DNA of 52,805 nucleotides. Origin: Methanobacterium sp. UBA410 (GTDB lineage Archaea; Methanobacteriota; Methanobacteria; Methanobacteriales; Methanobacteriaceae). Shown here one piece after another: positions 26,622-35,192 of this stretch. The translations under genes were made by a program, and so were the position numbers. The stretch is taken from positions 56,577 through 109,381 of the forward strand of contig DAHH01000016.1 in assembly GCA_002498385.1 (NCBI GenBank), read 5' to 3'. The notes beneath the pieces were generated by a model that had not been told where the DNA came from, searched no databases, and saw only the letters and a program-made list of their open reading frames with translations. Each line of letters begins with the position of its first letter. The first letter of the stretch is position 1.

Positions 26622-27311
26622 TTAATCTGCCTCCGCTGCTATCTTCTTTCCTTCCTCAGGTTTCAGGACTTTCAAGCGTACCAGTATGTCAGGTCTGAGT
26701 TTCATTATGTACTCAAATATGACAACTGTTAGTAAACCCTCTGCTATTGCAAGTGGTACCTGGGTGTAGGCGTATATAACTATGAACTTCACAAATGCAG
26801 ATCCAAATGTTGGTATTGGGAATGCCAATGAAAGCTGTATTGCTGTCGTCACGTAGGTTAACCAGTCACCCATGACTGCTGCAAGGAATATGCCCAGTGA
26901 GGGGGACCATCCTGCTTTTCTTGCACCTTTCCATATGAGCCATGCTACGACTGGGCCTACAATACCCATTGAAAAGTCATTGGCTCCAAGTGTGGTTATT
27001 CCACCATGGGCAAGAAGCAGTGCCTGAAAAACAAGTACTATTGCTGCCAAAACACTCACGGCTGCTGGGCCAAAAAGTACTGCACCTAAACCGTTACCAC
27101 ATGGATGGGAACAGCTTCCAGTTACTGAAGGCATTTTCAAGGATGATAAAATAAATATAAATGCTCCGGCAACTGCAAGTAATGGTTTTGAGTCTGGTTG
27201 TTTCTCTGTTACTTTTTTTATCTGGATCACACCGTAGGCAATAACTGGTATTGCAAGTGCGTACCAGAAAACGCACCAGTACCACGGTAGGAACCCTTCT
27301 GCTATATGCAT
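26622..27311 (-). CDS. cbiM: ECF cobalt/nickel transporter S-component CbiM
   Basis: Substrate-binding membrane component, 229 aa. The N-terminus is MHIAEGFLPW; the free amino group and His2 bind the metal ion, so the start at 27311 (AAAGGAGATTGAAAA upstream) is functionally fixed. Further signatures are MPSVTGSCSHPCGNGLGAVLFGP with the conserved histidine, and HGGITTLGANDFSMGIVGP. Whether Ni or Co is transported cannot be decided by sequence; methanogens need both (F430, hydrogenase, corrinoids). First gene of the cbiMNQO operon, with an inverted repeat over its likely TATA box. Confidence 0.95.
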   Translation of the reverse strand: MHIAEGFLPWYWCVFWYALAIPVIAYGVIQIKKVTEKQPDSKPLLAVAGAFIFILSSLKMPSVTGSCSHPCGNGLGAVLFGPAAVSVLAAIVLVFQALLLAHGGITTLGANDFSMGIVGPVVAWLIWKGARKAGWSPSLGIFLAAVMGDWLTYVTTAIQLSLAFPIPTFGSAFVKFIVIYAYTQVPLAIAEGLLTVVIFEYIMKLRPDILVRLKVLKPEEGKKIAAEAD

Positions 27312-27361
27312 TTTTCAATCTCCTTTATTTTTGTTAAACTTTGCTTTATTTAAACTTTTCT

Positions 27362-27392
27362 TTCTTGAATATCCATTTTTCTTGAATATCCA
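27362..27392 (-). repeat. 14-bp direct repeat in the cbiM leader
   Basis: TTCTTGAATATCCA occurs at 27362-27375 and again at 27379-27392, spaced 17 bp. It falls just downstream of the inferred TATA box, where a repressor could block initiation. Confidence 0.7.
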
Positions 27393-27412
27393 CCTTCAAA
27401 ATATTAAAATTA

Positions 27413-27431
27413 ACTTTATTTTATATAAAGT
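27413..27431 (-). promoter_or_regulatory. Inverted repeat over the cbiM TATA box (candidate metal-regulator operator)
   Basis: ACTTTAT-TTTAT-ATAAAGT, a perfect 7-bp inverted repeat with 5-nt spacer, containing a TATATAA-type box about 100 bp upstream of cbiM. Position and symmetry suit a dimeric repressor such as a NikR-like protein; the regulator is inferred only. Confidence 0.5.
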
Positions 27432-27489
27432 AAAATTGAATAAAACCTGTATTTAAAGTTTGCTATTTTTGCCTGAAAGAAGGTGTAAT

Positions 27490-27585
27490 ATGTTTTTTGG
27501 AATGATGAAGATAATTGGTCAGAGAATATATGGAAAAAAAGTAATTACAATCCCAAGGTCATCCCGAAATCCATTTCAGTCCTAA
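27490..27585 (+). CDS. Possible 31-aa basic peptide
   Basis: ATG at 27490 preceded by AAGGTGTAAT. It encodes MFFGMMKIIGQRIYGKKV and continues with a Ser/Arg-rich tail to TAA. No family is recognised. It lies alone in the 570-bp gap between cbiM and pyrF. The good ribosome-binding site is the main support; it could be chance in AT-rich DNA. Confidence 0.35.
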   Translation: MFFGMMKIIGQRIYGKKVITIPRSSRNPFQS

Positions 27586-27885
27586 AGTAAGTTAGTTGAA
27601 AAAAAAGTTGTTTCAAGATTTTAAAAATTCAAGGTTCTAAAATGACATGAAATTTTATGAAAGAAATAAAAGCATTGAAAATGCTATTTTAAGATTTAAG
27701 ATACATAAAATAAGGTTTTAAATGTGAAAAAGCCATTAAAACTGTGAAAAATATGGAACTATCAGTCAAAACTTAAATTTAAAAAAAATTTGAACTGATT
27801 TTTGCTTAATTTTTTTATCCAAGGCCAGCTTCCGAGGAGTGCACCCCTCCAAAAATCATTTAACCAGTTCCAACATACTAAAGCC
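27586..27885. other. Upstream region of pyrF
   Basis: AT-rich until about 27830, then a GC-richer block with GAGGAGTGCACCCCTCC (27834-27850) that can form a small GAGG/CCTC hairpin about 40 nt before the pyrF start. No Shine-Dalgarno directly precedes pyrF. Confidence 0.4.
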
Positions 27886-28536
27886 ATGGAAGTTAAAAAC
27901 AAGATAATACTGGCACTGGACGTTCAGAACATGGAAAGTGCCCTTAAGATAGTTGAAGATGTTTCAGATTACCTGGACACCATAAAAATTGGATACCCCC
28001 TGGCACTGGCTGAGGGGCTTGGATCCATAACCCGGATCAAAAAAGAATTTAACTGCAATGTCATAGCTGACTTCAAAGTGGCAGACATTCCAGAAACCAA
28101 CACCAAAATAGCAGACCTCACCTTCCAAGCTGGTGCAGATGCCCTGATAGTCCACGGTTTCGTTGGAGGGGACAGCGTGGAGGCTTGCCTTGAATCTGCC
28201 CAAAAACAGAGAAAAGAAGTGTTTCTATTGACTGAAATGTCCCATCCAGGTGCTTCAAGGTTTTTAAAACCTGCAGCAGAAGACATTGCCACCATGGGTG
28301 TGGAGATGGGGATTAAAAATTACGTTGCACCTGCCACAAAGCTCGATAGACTTAGAAAAATAAGGGAAATCGTTGGGGACGATGCATTCATAATATCTCC
28401 AGGAGTTGGAGCCCAGGGCGGAAGTGCAAAGAAAACACTTCAATTTGCAGATGCCGCCATAGTTGGAAGGTCCATATACCTATCTGAAAGCCCCAAAAAC
28501 GCTGTAAAGTCCATCATAGATAGCATCAAACCTTGA
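27886..28536 (+). CDS. pyrF: Orotidine 5'-phosphate decarboxylase
   Basis: Last step of UMP synthesis: decarboxylation of OMP. The barrel shows ILALDVQ (phosphate/ribose-binding Asp), IADFKVADIPETN (the Lys-Asp catalytic array) and ISPGVGAQGG with the C-terminal VGRSIYLSE phosphate loop. The 216-aa length fits archaeal PyrF when started at the ATG at 27886 (MEVKNKIILALDVQ); an upstream in-frame ATG at 27802 would add 28 unlikely residues. The last 57 bp overlap the 3' end of the convergent membrane-protein gene. Confidence 0.96.
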   Translation: MEVKNKIILALDVQNMESALKIVEDVSDYLDTIKIGYPLALAEGLGSITRIKKEFNCNVIADFKVADIPETNTKIADLTFQAGADALIVHGFVGGDSVEACLESAQKQRKEVFLLTEMSHPGASRFLKPAAEDIATMGVEMGIKNYVAPATKLDRLRKIREIVGDDAFIISPGVGAQGGSAKKTLQFADAAIVGRSIYLSESPKNAVKSIIDSIKP

Positions 28537-29088
28537 AGCTGCAACCTCGTAGAACACCTCAAACATTAAAAAGTAAACGAAGGTCTGGATCTGAAAGTAC
28601 TGAACCCCTGCAAATTGTGGAAGTGATGCCTGGAAGAGTCCTAAAACTGCAAAGGCAAGCACAGCTATTTTGAGTGTGAACCTGTGCTCAAAGAAGAACT
28701 CAGGTGCCCTACCCCATTTTGAAACCCCGGGATTATCATTTCCAATTTCATCAACAAATGCTGCCCCAGCGCACACTGCAAGTGTAACTATTCCAATTGA
28801 GGGTATTCCCAAAAAGGCAAGTATTCCAACGAGGATCAGGAAAGATACAACGTGGTTGATGCTGTCAATCTTCCAGGCCAGAAGGTTGCCTATTAAAATT
28901 GCCACGAATATGCACGCTGCATCTGCACTGGTCACAGCAAGGTAAACTATGCACAGTGCACATATGAAACCTGTGAATATGGCAAATACATCGTTTTTTC
29001 TCCTGTCGTGGGCATCATCAGAGAGCTTCATTAAAAATCCTGCAAGTGCGTAAAGAACTCCGGGAATAATGTAGAAAAATGCTTCCAA
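28480..29088 (-). CDS. Conserved membrane protein of unknown function
   Basis: A 202-aa protein with about six to seven hydrophobic segments, starting MEAFFYIIPGVLYALAGFLM. A polar loop after the fourth segment reads FVDEIGNDNPGVSKWGRAPEFFFEHRF. The start is a TTG at 29088, 5 nt after GAAGTGAT. I do not recognise the family. Its 3' end overlaps the convergent pyrF gene by 57 bp, so each gene's C-terminal codons are constrained by the other. It ends in the polar stretch FDAIYDGLYSVFGAFR. Confidence 0.8.
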   Translation of the reverse strand: MEAFFYIIPGVLYALAGFLMKLSDDAHDRRKNDVFAIFTGFICALCIVYLAVTSADAACIFVAILIGNLLAWKIDSINHVVSFLILVGILAFLGIPSIGIVTLAVCAGAAFVDEIGNDNPGVSKWGRAPEFFFEHRFTLKIAVLAFAVLGLFQASLPQFAGVQYFQIQTFVYFLMFEVFYEVAASRFDAIYDGLYSVFGAFR

Positions 29089-29198
29089 AAAACATCACTT
29101 CCATAAAACTAAAATGTTTGAAAAAAATTGAAAACCTAAATTTAAAAAACTTTTTTTAACTTTACTCTTTAAAATTTTACTCCTTTTAATCTTCCCAC

Positions 29199-30107
29199 TC
29201 AAGGCTTAGCCAGTATCTCCCTTGCACCTGCAACCATGGTTGGGAATATTATTGTAACATCCCCTATAACAGTTACAAGCTTTGAACCGGCCTTTGCCTT
29301 TGCCCAGGACTTGGCCTCTTCAAGGGGTGCACCGCTGAGGCTTCCAGTTTCTCCTCTGTCCATTGTGATCTGTATGCCTGCATCCACACCGCCTTTAAGC
29401 AGGTTTGATGCCAGAGCATAATGTTTTGGCAGTCCACCTCCAAGCATTATGGCAGCAACTTTTTTTGAGTTGAAAACAAAGTCTGAGAGTTCGTGCATGT
29501 CTCCGGGTGCATCCAGGTGGAGCTCGTGATCCTGTGTGAACATGAAAAGTTGCAGTCCTATCATGCTGTCTATGATTCCAGGTGCATATATTGGAACGCC
29601 TTTCTTTGCTGCGGTGTGAAGTATGGACCTCTCATCATCAATCGAATTTCCAAGGGCAGTTAAAAACTCCCTTATGGTGAAGTTCTTTTTTTCCCTGGAT
29701 ATATCCAGGAATATCTGGGTTATTTTCTTTTCAAAGACCTCAAAATCCTGGGATTTTGTGTAGAGATCTGCTATTCTTCCCATTCCATGAGCACACATCG
29801 TTTCGTCATCTTCATGAATTCCACTGTAGTGTCTGCCACCGAATGCCTCCAGAAGGTCATGGGTTAGGTTTGCACCGCTTGTAAATAGTGCATTCACCAG
29901 ACCATCATTTATAAGGTCTCTTATAACGTTTCTAAGGCCTCCTGGTACGAGCGGTCCTGCAACGCTCAGGAAAACCTTTGTATCTTCATCTTTCATCACA
30001 TCGGCCATGAGCTTCGTGGCCCTGTACATTCTTCCTGCTCCAAGAACTCCTGATTTTCCCATTTCCTCCACAAGTTCAAGGACGCTCATGTTGCCTTTAA
30101 TATTCAT
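29199..30107 (-). CDS. Deoxyhypusine synthase
   Basis: Transfers the aminobutyl group of spermidine to a lysine of aIF5A, with NAD. The catalytic lysine region is LEEAKSWAKAKAGS (Lys270), matching the SWxK of the human enzyme. NAD/active-site segments GPLVPGGLRNVI, TSGANLTHDL, and MLGGGLPKHYALASNLL are present. Length 302 aa is normal. Archaea often carry diverged DHS paralogues that use other polyamines, so the exact substrate is inferred. Monocistronic. Confidence 0.93.
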   Translation of the reverse strand: MNIKGNMSVLELVEEMGKSGVLGAGRMYRATKLMADVMKDEDTKVFLSVAGPLVPGGLRNVIRDLINDGLVNALFTSGANLTHDLLEAFGGRHYSGIHEDDETMCAHGMGRIADLYTKSQDFEVFEKKITQIFLDISREKKNFTIREFLTALGNSIDDERSILHTAAKKGVPIYAPGIIDSMIGLQLFMFTQDHELHLDAPGDMHELSDFVFNSKKVAAIMLGGGLPKHYALASNLLKGGVDAGIQITMDRGETGSLSGAPLEEAKSWAKAKAGSKLVTVIGDVTIIFPTMVAGAREILAKP

Positions 30108-30480
30108 TTGATCTACTTTCAGTTTTACACAACCTAAACATTAATCCAAAAATAAGATTATCAATAATTTAACCAGTTAAATAGTAAAAATAAGCCTTCA
30201 ATGGCATTTCCAGTTTTGGCTAACTGAAGTTTAAATTGATATTAAATCTTACTGAATTTATAAATCTTACTGAATTTAAATTTTATTTGAAGTTTAATTT
30301 TAGTTGTTTACATTAGTTAAGTTTTTGTTGCTTATAGTATTAAATGAATTGATTTCCCTGTAGTTTTTGGTCTACGAATTGGCTATTTAAAAGTACTTCA
30401 AGAGTAGATCAAGTTGTTAAACCGGATCTTAGAAGTGAATTCAAAAAAAGCTAGTTCCCTTTCTCCAAACCTAAAAAAAA
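30108..30480. other. AT-rich intergenic region, no gene seen
   Basis: About 370 bp upstream of the deoxyhypusine synthase gene. It has a short duplication of AAATCTTACTGAATTTA (about 30244-30278). No supported gene. Confidence 0.45.
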
Positions 30481-31362
30481 CTACCTTAAACCTGCTATTT
30501 TATCCAGGAGATCCGTCCTTGTCACTATGCCTACTGGAGTTCCAGCTTTATCAACAACAATAAGTCTTCCTATTTTGTTTTTGTTCATGACCTCTATGGC
30601 ATCGGCGATCATAACATCTTCTTCAACGCTTATCAGATGTTTTGACATGACTTCAGACACTTTGAAGTTTTCTTTACCCTTTGCAAGGGCTTTGGTAATG
30701 TCGCTCAGGGTTAAAATTCCCACGATTTCTCCATCGTCGGTTACAGGTGCTCCTTCTATCCCGTTGTCAGATAAGGTTTTTGCGGCATTTTTTATGTTCA
30801 TAAAAGCTTTCAATTTCAGCACGTTTCTGCTTGCAACTTCCATAACCGTCATTTTTGGAATGCTTCGTATTGCAGTGGTTTCCAGGAGGATTATGTTGTC
30901 CATATCGTCCCTGCCCACAACGATGCCGTCCACAACCAGTTTGTTAACCGGAGTCGGACCCACCCTGATTCTATCGCCAAGGTCAAGATGTTTAATGTTT
31001 CCAACGGCTTTTATTGCAGCTTCACATTCTCCAGGATGTGTTATGCTTGTGAATTCCATCTTGGAAACCGTGATATCTTTAACCTTTTCAGCACCCCTGT
31101 ATATGGGTACAACCATCTCTTTGTCCGAATCCTGGATGTTGAGTGTATGGTAAGCTTTTATTGTGGGTTTGTAACCTCCCCTTGGTCCAGGTACGCCTTT
31201 CACAAGCCCTAAACTTCTGAGCGACTGCATCTGGTTTCTTATTGTGCCCGGGTTACGGTTCATAACCTCGGCTATTTCTTCTCCTTTAATGGATTTAAAG
31301 TTTGATTTCCGGTACAAATCTGTAAGGCTTTGCAGTATTTCTTTCTGGACAGATGTGAGCAT
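30481..31362 (-). CDS. HTH + two-CBS-domain protein (putative regulator)
   Basis: A 293-aa protein. The N-terminal winged helix (about residues 1-65) includes IKGEEIAEVMNRNPGTIRNQMQSLRSLGLVKG, a DNA-recognition helix. A middle beta-rich domain (about 75-165) follows, then two CBS domains (about 175-230 and 240-290; VTDDGEIVGILTLSDITKA, VVDKAGTPVGIVTRTDLLDK). CBS pairs bind adenosyl nucleotides, so this is probably a transcription regulator responding to energy charge or SAM; targets are unknown. The start ATG at 31362 is preceded by GGAGGTGG. The leader is extremely AT-rich with TATAATTATAATTATATA-like symmetry at about 31386-31412. Confidence 0.88.
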   Translation of the reverse strand: MLTSVQKEILQSLTDLYRKSNFKSIKGEEIAEVMNRNPGTIRNQMQSLRSLGLVKGVPGPRGGYKPTIKAYHTLNIQDSDKEMVVPIYRGAEKVKDITVSKMEFTSITHPGECEAAIKAVGNIKHLDLGDRIRVGPTPVNKLVVDGIVVGRDDMDNIILLETTAIRSIPKMTVMEVASRNVLKLKAFMNIKNAAKTLSDNGIEGAPVTDDGEIVGILTLSDITKALAKGKENFKVSEVMSKHLISVEEDVMIADAIEVMNKNKIGRLIVVDKAGTPVGIVTRTDLLDKIAGLR

Positions 31363-31443
31363 TAAAACCACCTCCCGTAATATTTATTATTATTTATAAT
31401 TATAATTATATATTTGTTATGTTTATTCATGATATATAGTTTT

Positions 31444-31626
31444 GCTTTTCATATCTTTTCTATTCATAAGTTTTAAGTGTTCAGTTAGAAGTTTTGCCTT
31501 CCGGAAGGTCAGAATCTATTTTAACAGCGAGCTTATTACCATTCATCCATTTTGAGGATATTTTTTAATATTTCACAGGATTAAAATTAAATCTATCGAA
31601 ACGTAGATATATACATGTCGAAATTG
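31444..31626. repeat. Island-flanking direct repeat, left copy (183 bp)
   Basis: Diverged copy of 39929-40138 in the same orientation. Shared blocks include TTTCATATCTT, GTTAGAAGTT, GAAGGTCA, ATTTTAACAG, CATTTTGAGGATATTT and GTAGATATATACAT. The copies differ mainly by a 27-bp tandem duplication present only on the right. Confidence 0.85.
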
Positions 31627-31662
31627 GGGTTCCAAATTCATTGTAAATAAATTTCCCACACT

Positions 31663-31790
31663 TTATTTCCCCTCAGCATTCACTGATTCAAGCATTGCCT
31701 TAAGGTCATTTATCTGTTTTTGAACCTTTTTTGAAGCTCATCTTCACTTTTTTCCGGCTCAAAATTCTTTATTGTCACATGTCCCATGTA
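31663..31790 (-). pseudogene. Tyrosine-recombinase C-terminal remnant 1
   Basis: In two frames the minus strand reads YMGHVTIKNFEPEKSEDELQ then KVQKQINDLKAMLESVNAEGK to a TAA. One base is missing in the A-run between them. The first part matches the tail that follows the catalytic tyrosine in remnant 2 (VTIKDFESEKS). Only about 40 codons survive. Confidence 0.65.
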
Positions 31791-31800
31791 TTATAATAGA

Positions 31801-32265
31801 TTATTGTAAAAAGATAAGAAAGCTCACGTATACTATAAAAATAGTAATTAAAAAGTTTACTAAAAACTCCTTAAAGCCTTCTGTCATATATTTAACCATA
31901 CATGCCATTAAAAGAGCAGATATAAAAGTTGAGTAAGGTCCAAAAAGGATAGAAAACATGACTTCACTTATAATTAACACTGTTGAGCCTAATAGTATTG
32001 CACCATAATTTATATGAAATTTTATATGAAATTTTGATAATTTCCTCCAGAATACCTCAAAAGTTTTTAATATATTATTAAATCCTTTTATTCGGATTAC
32101 AAGGATGATAAAGATTATAATTAACAAAAATACTCCTAAAATAAGTGTTTTTGTAAAATCATTGTGAATCAAACCGTATATTAAGGATAAGACTAATAAA
32201 AATGAGATTAATCCTATCCCCATTAATATTTCATCCCTTTTAGTTCGACTATCCTCAGGAATCAA
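31801..32265 (-). CDS. Hypothetical membrane protein
   Basis: A 154-aa protein with about four hydrophobic segments, beginning MIPEDSRTKRDEILMGIG from a TTG at 32265. No Shine-Dalgarno is visible. It follows the ORF at 32273-32536 by only 7 bp and may be translated with it. The Ile/Phe-rich composition is partly due to local AT-richness. It lies between two integrase remnants, so it is probably cargo of a mobile element. I do not recognise it. Confidence 0.55.
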   Translation of the reverse strand: MIPEDSRTKRDEILMGIGLISFLLVLSLIYGLIHNDFTKTLILGVFLLIIIFIILVIRIKGFNNILKTFEVFWRKLSKFHIKFHINYGAILLGSTVLIISEVMFSILFGPYSTFISALLMACMVKYMTEGFKEFLVNFLITIFIVYVSFLIFLQ

Positions 32266-32272
32266 ATAAAAA

Positions 32273-32536
32273 TTAGCAACTAAAAAAAAAGGAAAAAGCC
32301 AACAATATGGTTAATATGTAAAATATTATGTTCTGCATTGGTGCTAAAAGATATTCTCCTCCTATCAGTACCATTAAAATTATTAATACAGTTGTAACAT
32401 AAATCAGTTTATTATAAGAGCTTTTAATTACAAATGTACTTGCTATAATCATTATACCGACAGCCATGAATACTGGGCCAGTGAACGAATAATCAATTAT
32501 GTTCCACAACCCCAATAGAATACATATTAAACCCAA
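32273..32536 (-). CDS. Hypothetical small membrane protein
   Basis: An 87-residue reading with three to four hydrophobic segments from a TTG at 32536. The frame is open upstream as far as a TGA near 32575 and gives KKEDYLLSQILG, which looks like a genuine N-terminus, whereas an ATG with GGGGG lies in another frame (about 32584). A single-base change in the A7 run would join them, so the gene may be frameshifted. It ends at a T9 run. Confidence 0.45.
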   Translation of the reverse strand: MGLICILLGLWNIIDYSFTGPVFMAVGIMIIASTFVIKSSYNKLIYVTTVLIILMVLIGGEYLLAPMQNIIFYILTILLAFSFFFSC

Positions 32537-32631
32537 AATCTGTGAAAGCAGATAATCCTCTTTTTTTCTATTTCAAATCCCCCATTAACCCATAATTAAA
32601 ACAAAGTAATATAAAAAGTTAATCTATTATT

Positions 32632-32990
32632 TCAAACCTCTTCACCCATCCTATTTTTAATCTCCAGTATAACAGCTTCCATCTCATTCATCCTCTTATC
32701 ATGGACAGAATCAGCACTTTTCCGACTCAAAATCTTTTATTGTCACGTTGGATTGTACATTAGATAGACCTTTTAGAGCTCTGTTGAGTCTGTTAGGAAG
32801 TATACTTCACGGACCTTGTCTTTTAAGGTGTGGCCCATCATGTGTTTCCTTATTTCCTCTGGCATCCCTGCATTTATCAGCTGGTGTTGAAGAATTTTCG
32901 CATCATGTGGCTTGTTGCCCTCTGAATTTTCCCTTCTCGGACTTCCAACCAACGTAACGGTTCATTCCTGTAAGATGGCTGGAAGGCTGT
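32632..32990 (-). pseudogene. Tyrosine-recombinase (phage-integrase family) remnant 2
   Basis: Split over frames, the minus strand encodes SHMMRKFFNT (the HxxR box), then QLINAGMPEEIRKHMMGHTL (GH box), VREVYFLTDSTEL, a TAA, KVYLMYNP (the tyrosine nucleophile) and VTIKDFESEKS...EIKNRMGEEV. Upstream lies SYRN and MNRYVGWKSE. This order of HxxR, GH and Tyr is diagnostic of the C-terminal catalytic domain of tyrosine recombinases. At least three frameshifts or stops show it is dead. It marks the left part of the island. Confidence 0.8.
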
Positions 32991-33205
32991 GAAGAAAATT
33001 AAATAGAAAAATTTAACTGTAGATATTTTATAGTGTAATTTACGGGGGTAATAAAAAGGGCAGCCTTCGTAAGTTTACTGTTAATTGAAAAGAGATATAA
33101 AAAAATTTTTTGGAGTTTTTTTAGTTTTAAAAGTTTTACATGATGTCGCAACAATCCCATGGATCTTTAAATTATATGTAAGAACACAGAAAAACGTGAC
33201 CCACA

Positions 33206-33358
33206 ATGGCAAAAGCAAATTTTAAAATAGAATATGAACATGAACACATCACCATATGGCTCCATGATCATATCATCTACGAAGGATGGTCCTGGGAAGA
33301 TGCTAAGGAAGAAATAGAAGAAATAATGAAATATCTGGGTGGGGCTAACAAAATATAG
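33206..33358 (+). CDS. Hypothetical 50-aa acidic/His-rich protein
   Basis: ATG at 33206 encodes MAKANFKIEYEHEHITIWLH then DHIIYEGWSWEDAKEEIEE and a short tail. The pattern suggests a beta-strand pair followed by an amphipathic helix. The ribosome-binding site is weak (CGTGACC). No family recognised. Balanced residue use and the helix pattern favour a real protein. It lies in the left part of the metal island. Confidence 0.55.
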   Translation: MAKANFKIEYEHEHITIWLHDHIIYEGWSWEDAKEEIEEIMKYLGGANKI

Positions 33359-33687
33359 AAAGCGAAATTCCCTAAGATCTAAAATTAAAAAATAAACCAC
33401 GACATCCAGAATTGTATCAAACGTTAACTTAAATCCAACAGAACAATGATTCATTTAAATTGGCTATAACCCACAGAGGCAGTATTTATAAAATCAGGCT
33501 CAAGTTTTAGATCTTCATTTTAATGTTTCTTCACGTATTCCAAGCTTTTCAAGGGCAACTCCCTTTTGTACCATGCTCTAATATACCCGGATCTAATTCC
33601 AAAGTTTTATTATACAAAGTTTTATTATACATATTCAATTTTTTTTACAGATGATTATTGAAAAAACTAAAGGATATTAAATGGATT
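33359..33687. other. Intergenic region with a flanking repeat of the arsenic operon
   Basis: About 330 bp. It holds the ~52-bp repeat at 33418-33469, a duplicated CAAAGTTTTATTATAC (about 33601-33632) that may act as T-rich termination DNA for acr3, and a 19-codon minus-strand fragment MVQKGVALEKLGIREETLK (about 33578-33519) that may be the tail of a lost gene. Confidence 0.5.
33418..33469. repeat. Direct repeat flanking the ars operon, left copy
   Basis: About 52 bp resembling 37421-37473 in the same orientation: GTTAACTTAAATCCAACAGA here against GTTAACTCAAATCCAACAAA there, and TTAAATTGGCTATAA against TTAAATTGGCCATAA. Confidence 0.75.
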
Positions 33688-34791
33688 TTAAGTTCTTGTT
33701 TCAATTTTTTCCTTAAAGTACTTTTTTTGTAGCCACAGTGCGACGTTTACAAGGCTTATGAGTACGGGTACTTCTATGAGTGGTCCTATTACTGTTGCGA
33801 ATGCCACTCCGGATCCTATTCCGAAAACTGCTACTGCTACTGCGATTGCAAGTTCGAAGTTGTTGCTTGCTGCTGTGAATGATATGGTTGTAGCTTTTGA
33901 GTAATCTGCCCCTATTTTGTAGCCCAGGTAAAATGTTATGAAAAACATGATCACGAAGTAAAAGATTAGGGGAACTGCAACACGCACTACATCAAGTGGA
34001 ATTTCTATTATGAAGTTTCCCTTTAGGCTGAACATCACTACAATTGTAAATAACAGGGCCACTAATGTAATTGGGCTGATTTTAGGGATAAATTTGTTAT
34101 GATACCATTCTTTGCCCTTCCTTTTAACCAGAACAAATCTTGTTAACATACCAGCTAAGAATGGAATTCCCAGGTATATAAACACGCTTTCTGCTATCTG
34201 CACCATGCTAACATTTACTATACTTCCCTCCAGACCAAGCATTGGTAGGAGCACGGTTATGAAGACATACGCATAGACACTGTAAAAAAGCACCTGAAAT
34301 ACACTGTTAAATGCCACTAATCCTGCTGCATATTCATTATCTCCTTTTGCAAGCTGATTCCAGACCAGTACCATGGCAATACATGGAGCAATTCCAATTA
34401 AGATTAAACCAGTCATATATTCCGGGTATCCCCTTAAAAAAATGATTGCAAGGGCAAACATAAGTAAAGGTGCTATTACCCAGTTTTGAAACATTGCAAG
34501 GGATAATATCTTCCTGTTTCTGAATACGTCTGGTAACTCTTCGTACTTCACCTTGGCAAGGGGAGGGTACATCATCAAGATTAAACCAATTGCTATGGGA
34601 ATGCTGGTTGTTCCAACCTGGAATTTACTGACAAAAGATTCAACTCCAGGGATAAAATAAGCCAGGGACACCCCTAAAACCATTGCAAGAAATATCCATA
34701 ATGTTAAAAATTTATCAAGAAAGCCCAGCCTTGTAACATCACAGGTCTGACTACTAATTTCCTTATTGGCATTATCACTGCCTTTATCCAT
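33688..34791 (-). CDS. acr3: ACR3-family arsenite efflux permease
   Basis: Exports As(III) across the cytoplasmic membrane by proton exchange. It is a 367-aa protein with about ten transmembrane helices. The essential cysteine lies in LIGIAPCIAMVLVWNQLAKG (Cys137), matching the conserved Cys of ACR3 helix 4; TISFTAASNNFELAIAVAV carries the helix-9 Glu. An N-terminal tail of about 25 residues is polar. It is the last gene of a six-gene minus-strand operon and lies 15 bp after arsR. Confidence 0.96.
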   Translation of the reverse strand: MDKGSDNANKEISSQTCDVTRLGFLDKFLTLWIFLAMVLGVSLAYFIPGVESFVSKFQVGTTSIPIAIGLILMMYPPLAKVKYEELPDVFRNRKILSLAMFQNWVIAPLLMFALAIIFLRGYPEYMTGLILIGIAPCIAMVLVWNQLAKGDNEYAAGLVAFNSVFQVLFYSVYAYVFITVLLPMLGLEGSIVNVSMVQIAESVFIYLGIPFLAGMLTRFVLVKRKGKEWYHNKFIPKISPITLVALLFTIVVMFSLKGNFIIEIPLDVVRVAVPLIFYFVIMFFITFYLGYKIGADYSKATTISFTAASNNFELAIAVAVAVFGIGSGVAFATVIGPLIEVPVLISLVNVALWLQKKYFKEKIETRT

Positions 34792-34806
34792 GTAAATCCC
34801 ATCCCA

Positions 34807-35157
34807 TTATTGGTTTTTTAGTAGTTCATTTATGTTCTCTGGAATTTTTGAGTTTGATAGTCTGTAATGTGTCCATACACCTTCTTTGCGCCATTTCAGG
34901 AAACCCGCAGTTTTAAGGATGTTTAAATGGTGGGATACCGTTGGTTGGGGCTTTTCAAGTGCTGCCATTATTTCACAAACGCATAGTTCACCATAACTTA
35001 AAAGGTAAACTATTTTAAGGCGTGTAGGGTCTGAAAGAGCTTTTATTACCTCTGAATTTTTATATATCTCATCATCATCAGGTATATCAGAGGTTATTCT
35101 ATCCAGGGATTTAACCTGTTCACAAGTGAGTTTTCCATCTTTATTTTCACATTTCAT
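34807..35157 (-). CDS. arsR: ArsR-family metalloregulator
   Basis: A winged-helix repressor of 116 aa. The DNA-binding region has PQPTVSHHLNILKTAGFLKWR and the wing KEGVWTHYRL. GELCVCEIMAAL carries Cys59 and Cys61 in the position of the As(III)-sensing cysteines of ArsR. The ATG at 35157 is preferred over the TTG at 35166; a TTGATTACC sequence precedes it. It probably represses the operon by binding the palindrome upstream of 37213. Confidence 0.94.
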   Translation of the reverse strand: MKCENKDGKLTCEQVKSLDRITSDIPDDDEIYKNSEVIKALSDPTRLKIVYLLSYGELCVCEIMAALEKPQPTVSHHLNILKTAGFLKWRKEGVWTHYRLSNSKIPENINELLKNQ

Positions 35158-35192
35158 GGTAATCAACTACTGGTAACAGTAAAGTTTAGTAG

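Noticed and set aside
33167..33454. 95-codon minus-strand open frame
   Set aside because: Antisense to the better-supported 50-aa ORF at 33206 and has Phe/Tyr-rich nonsense composition without a ribosome-binding site.
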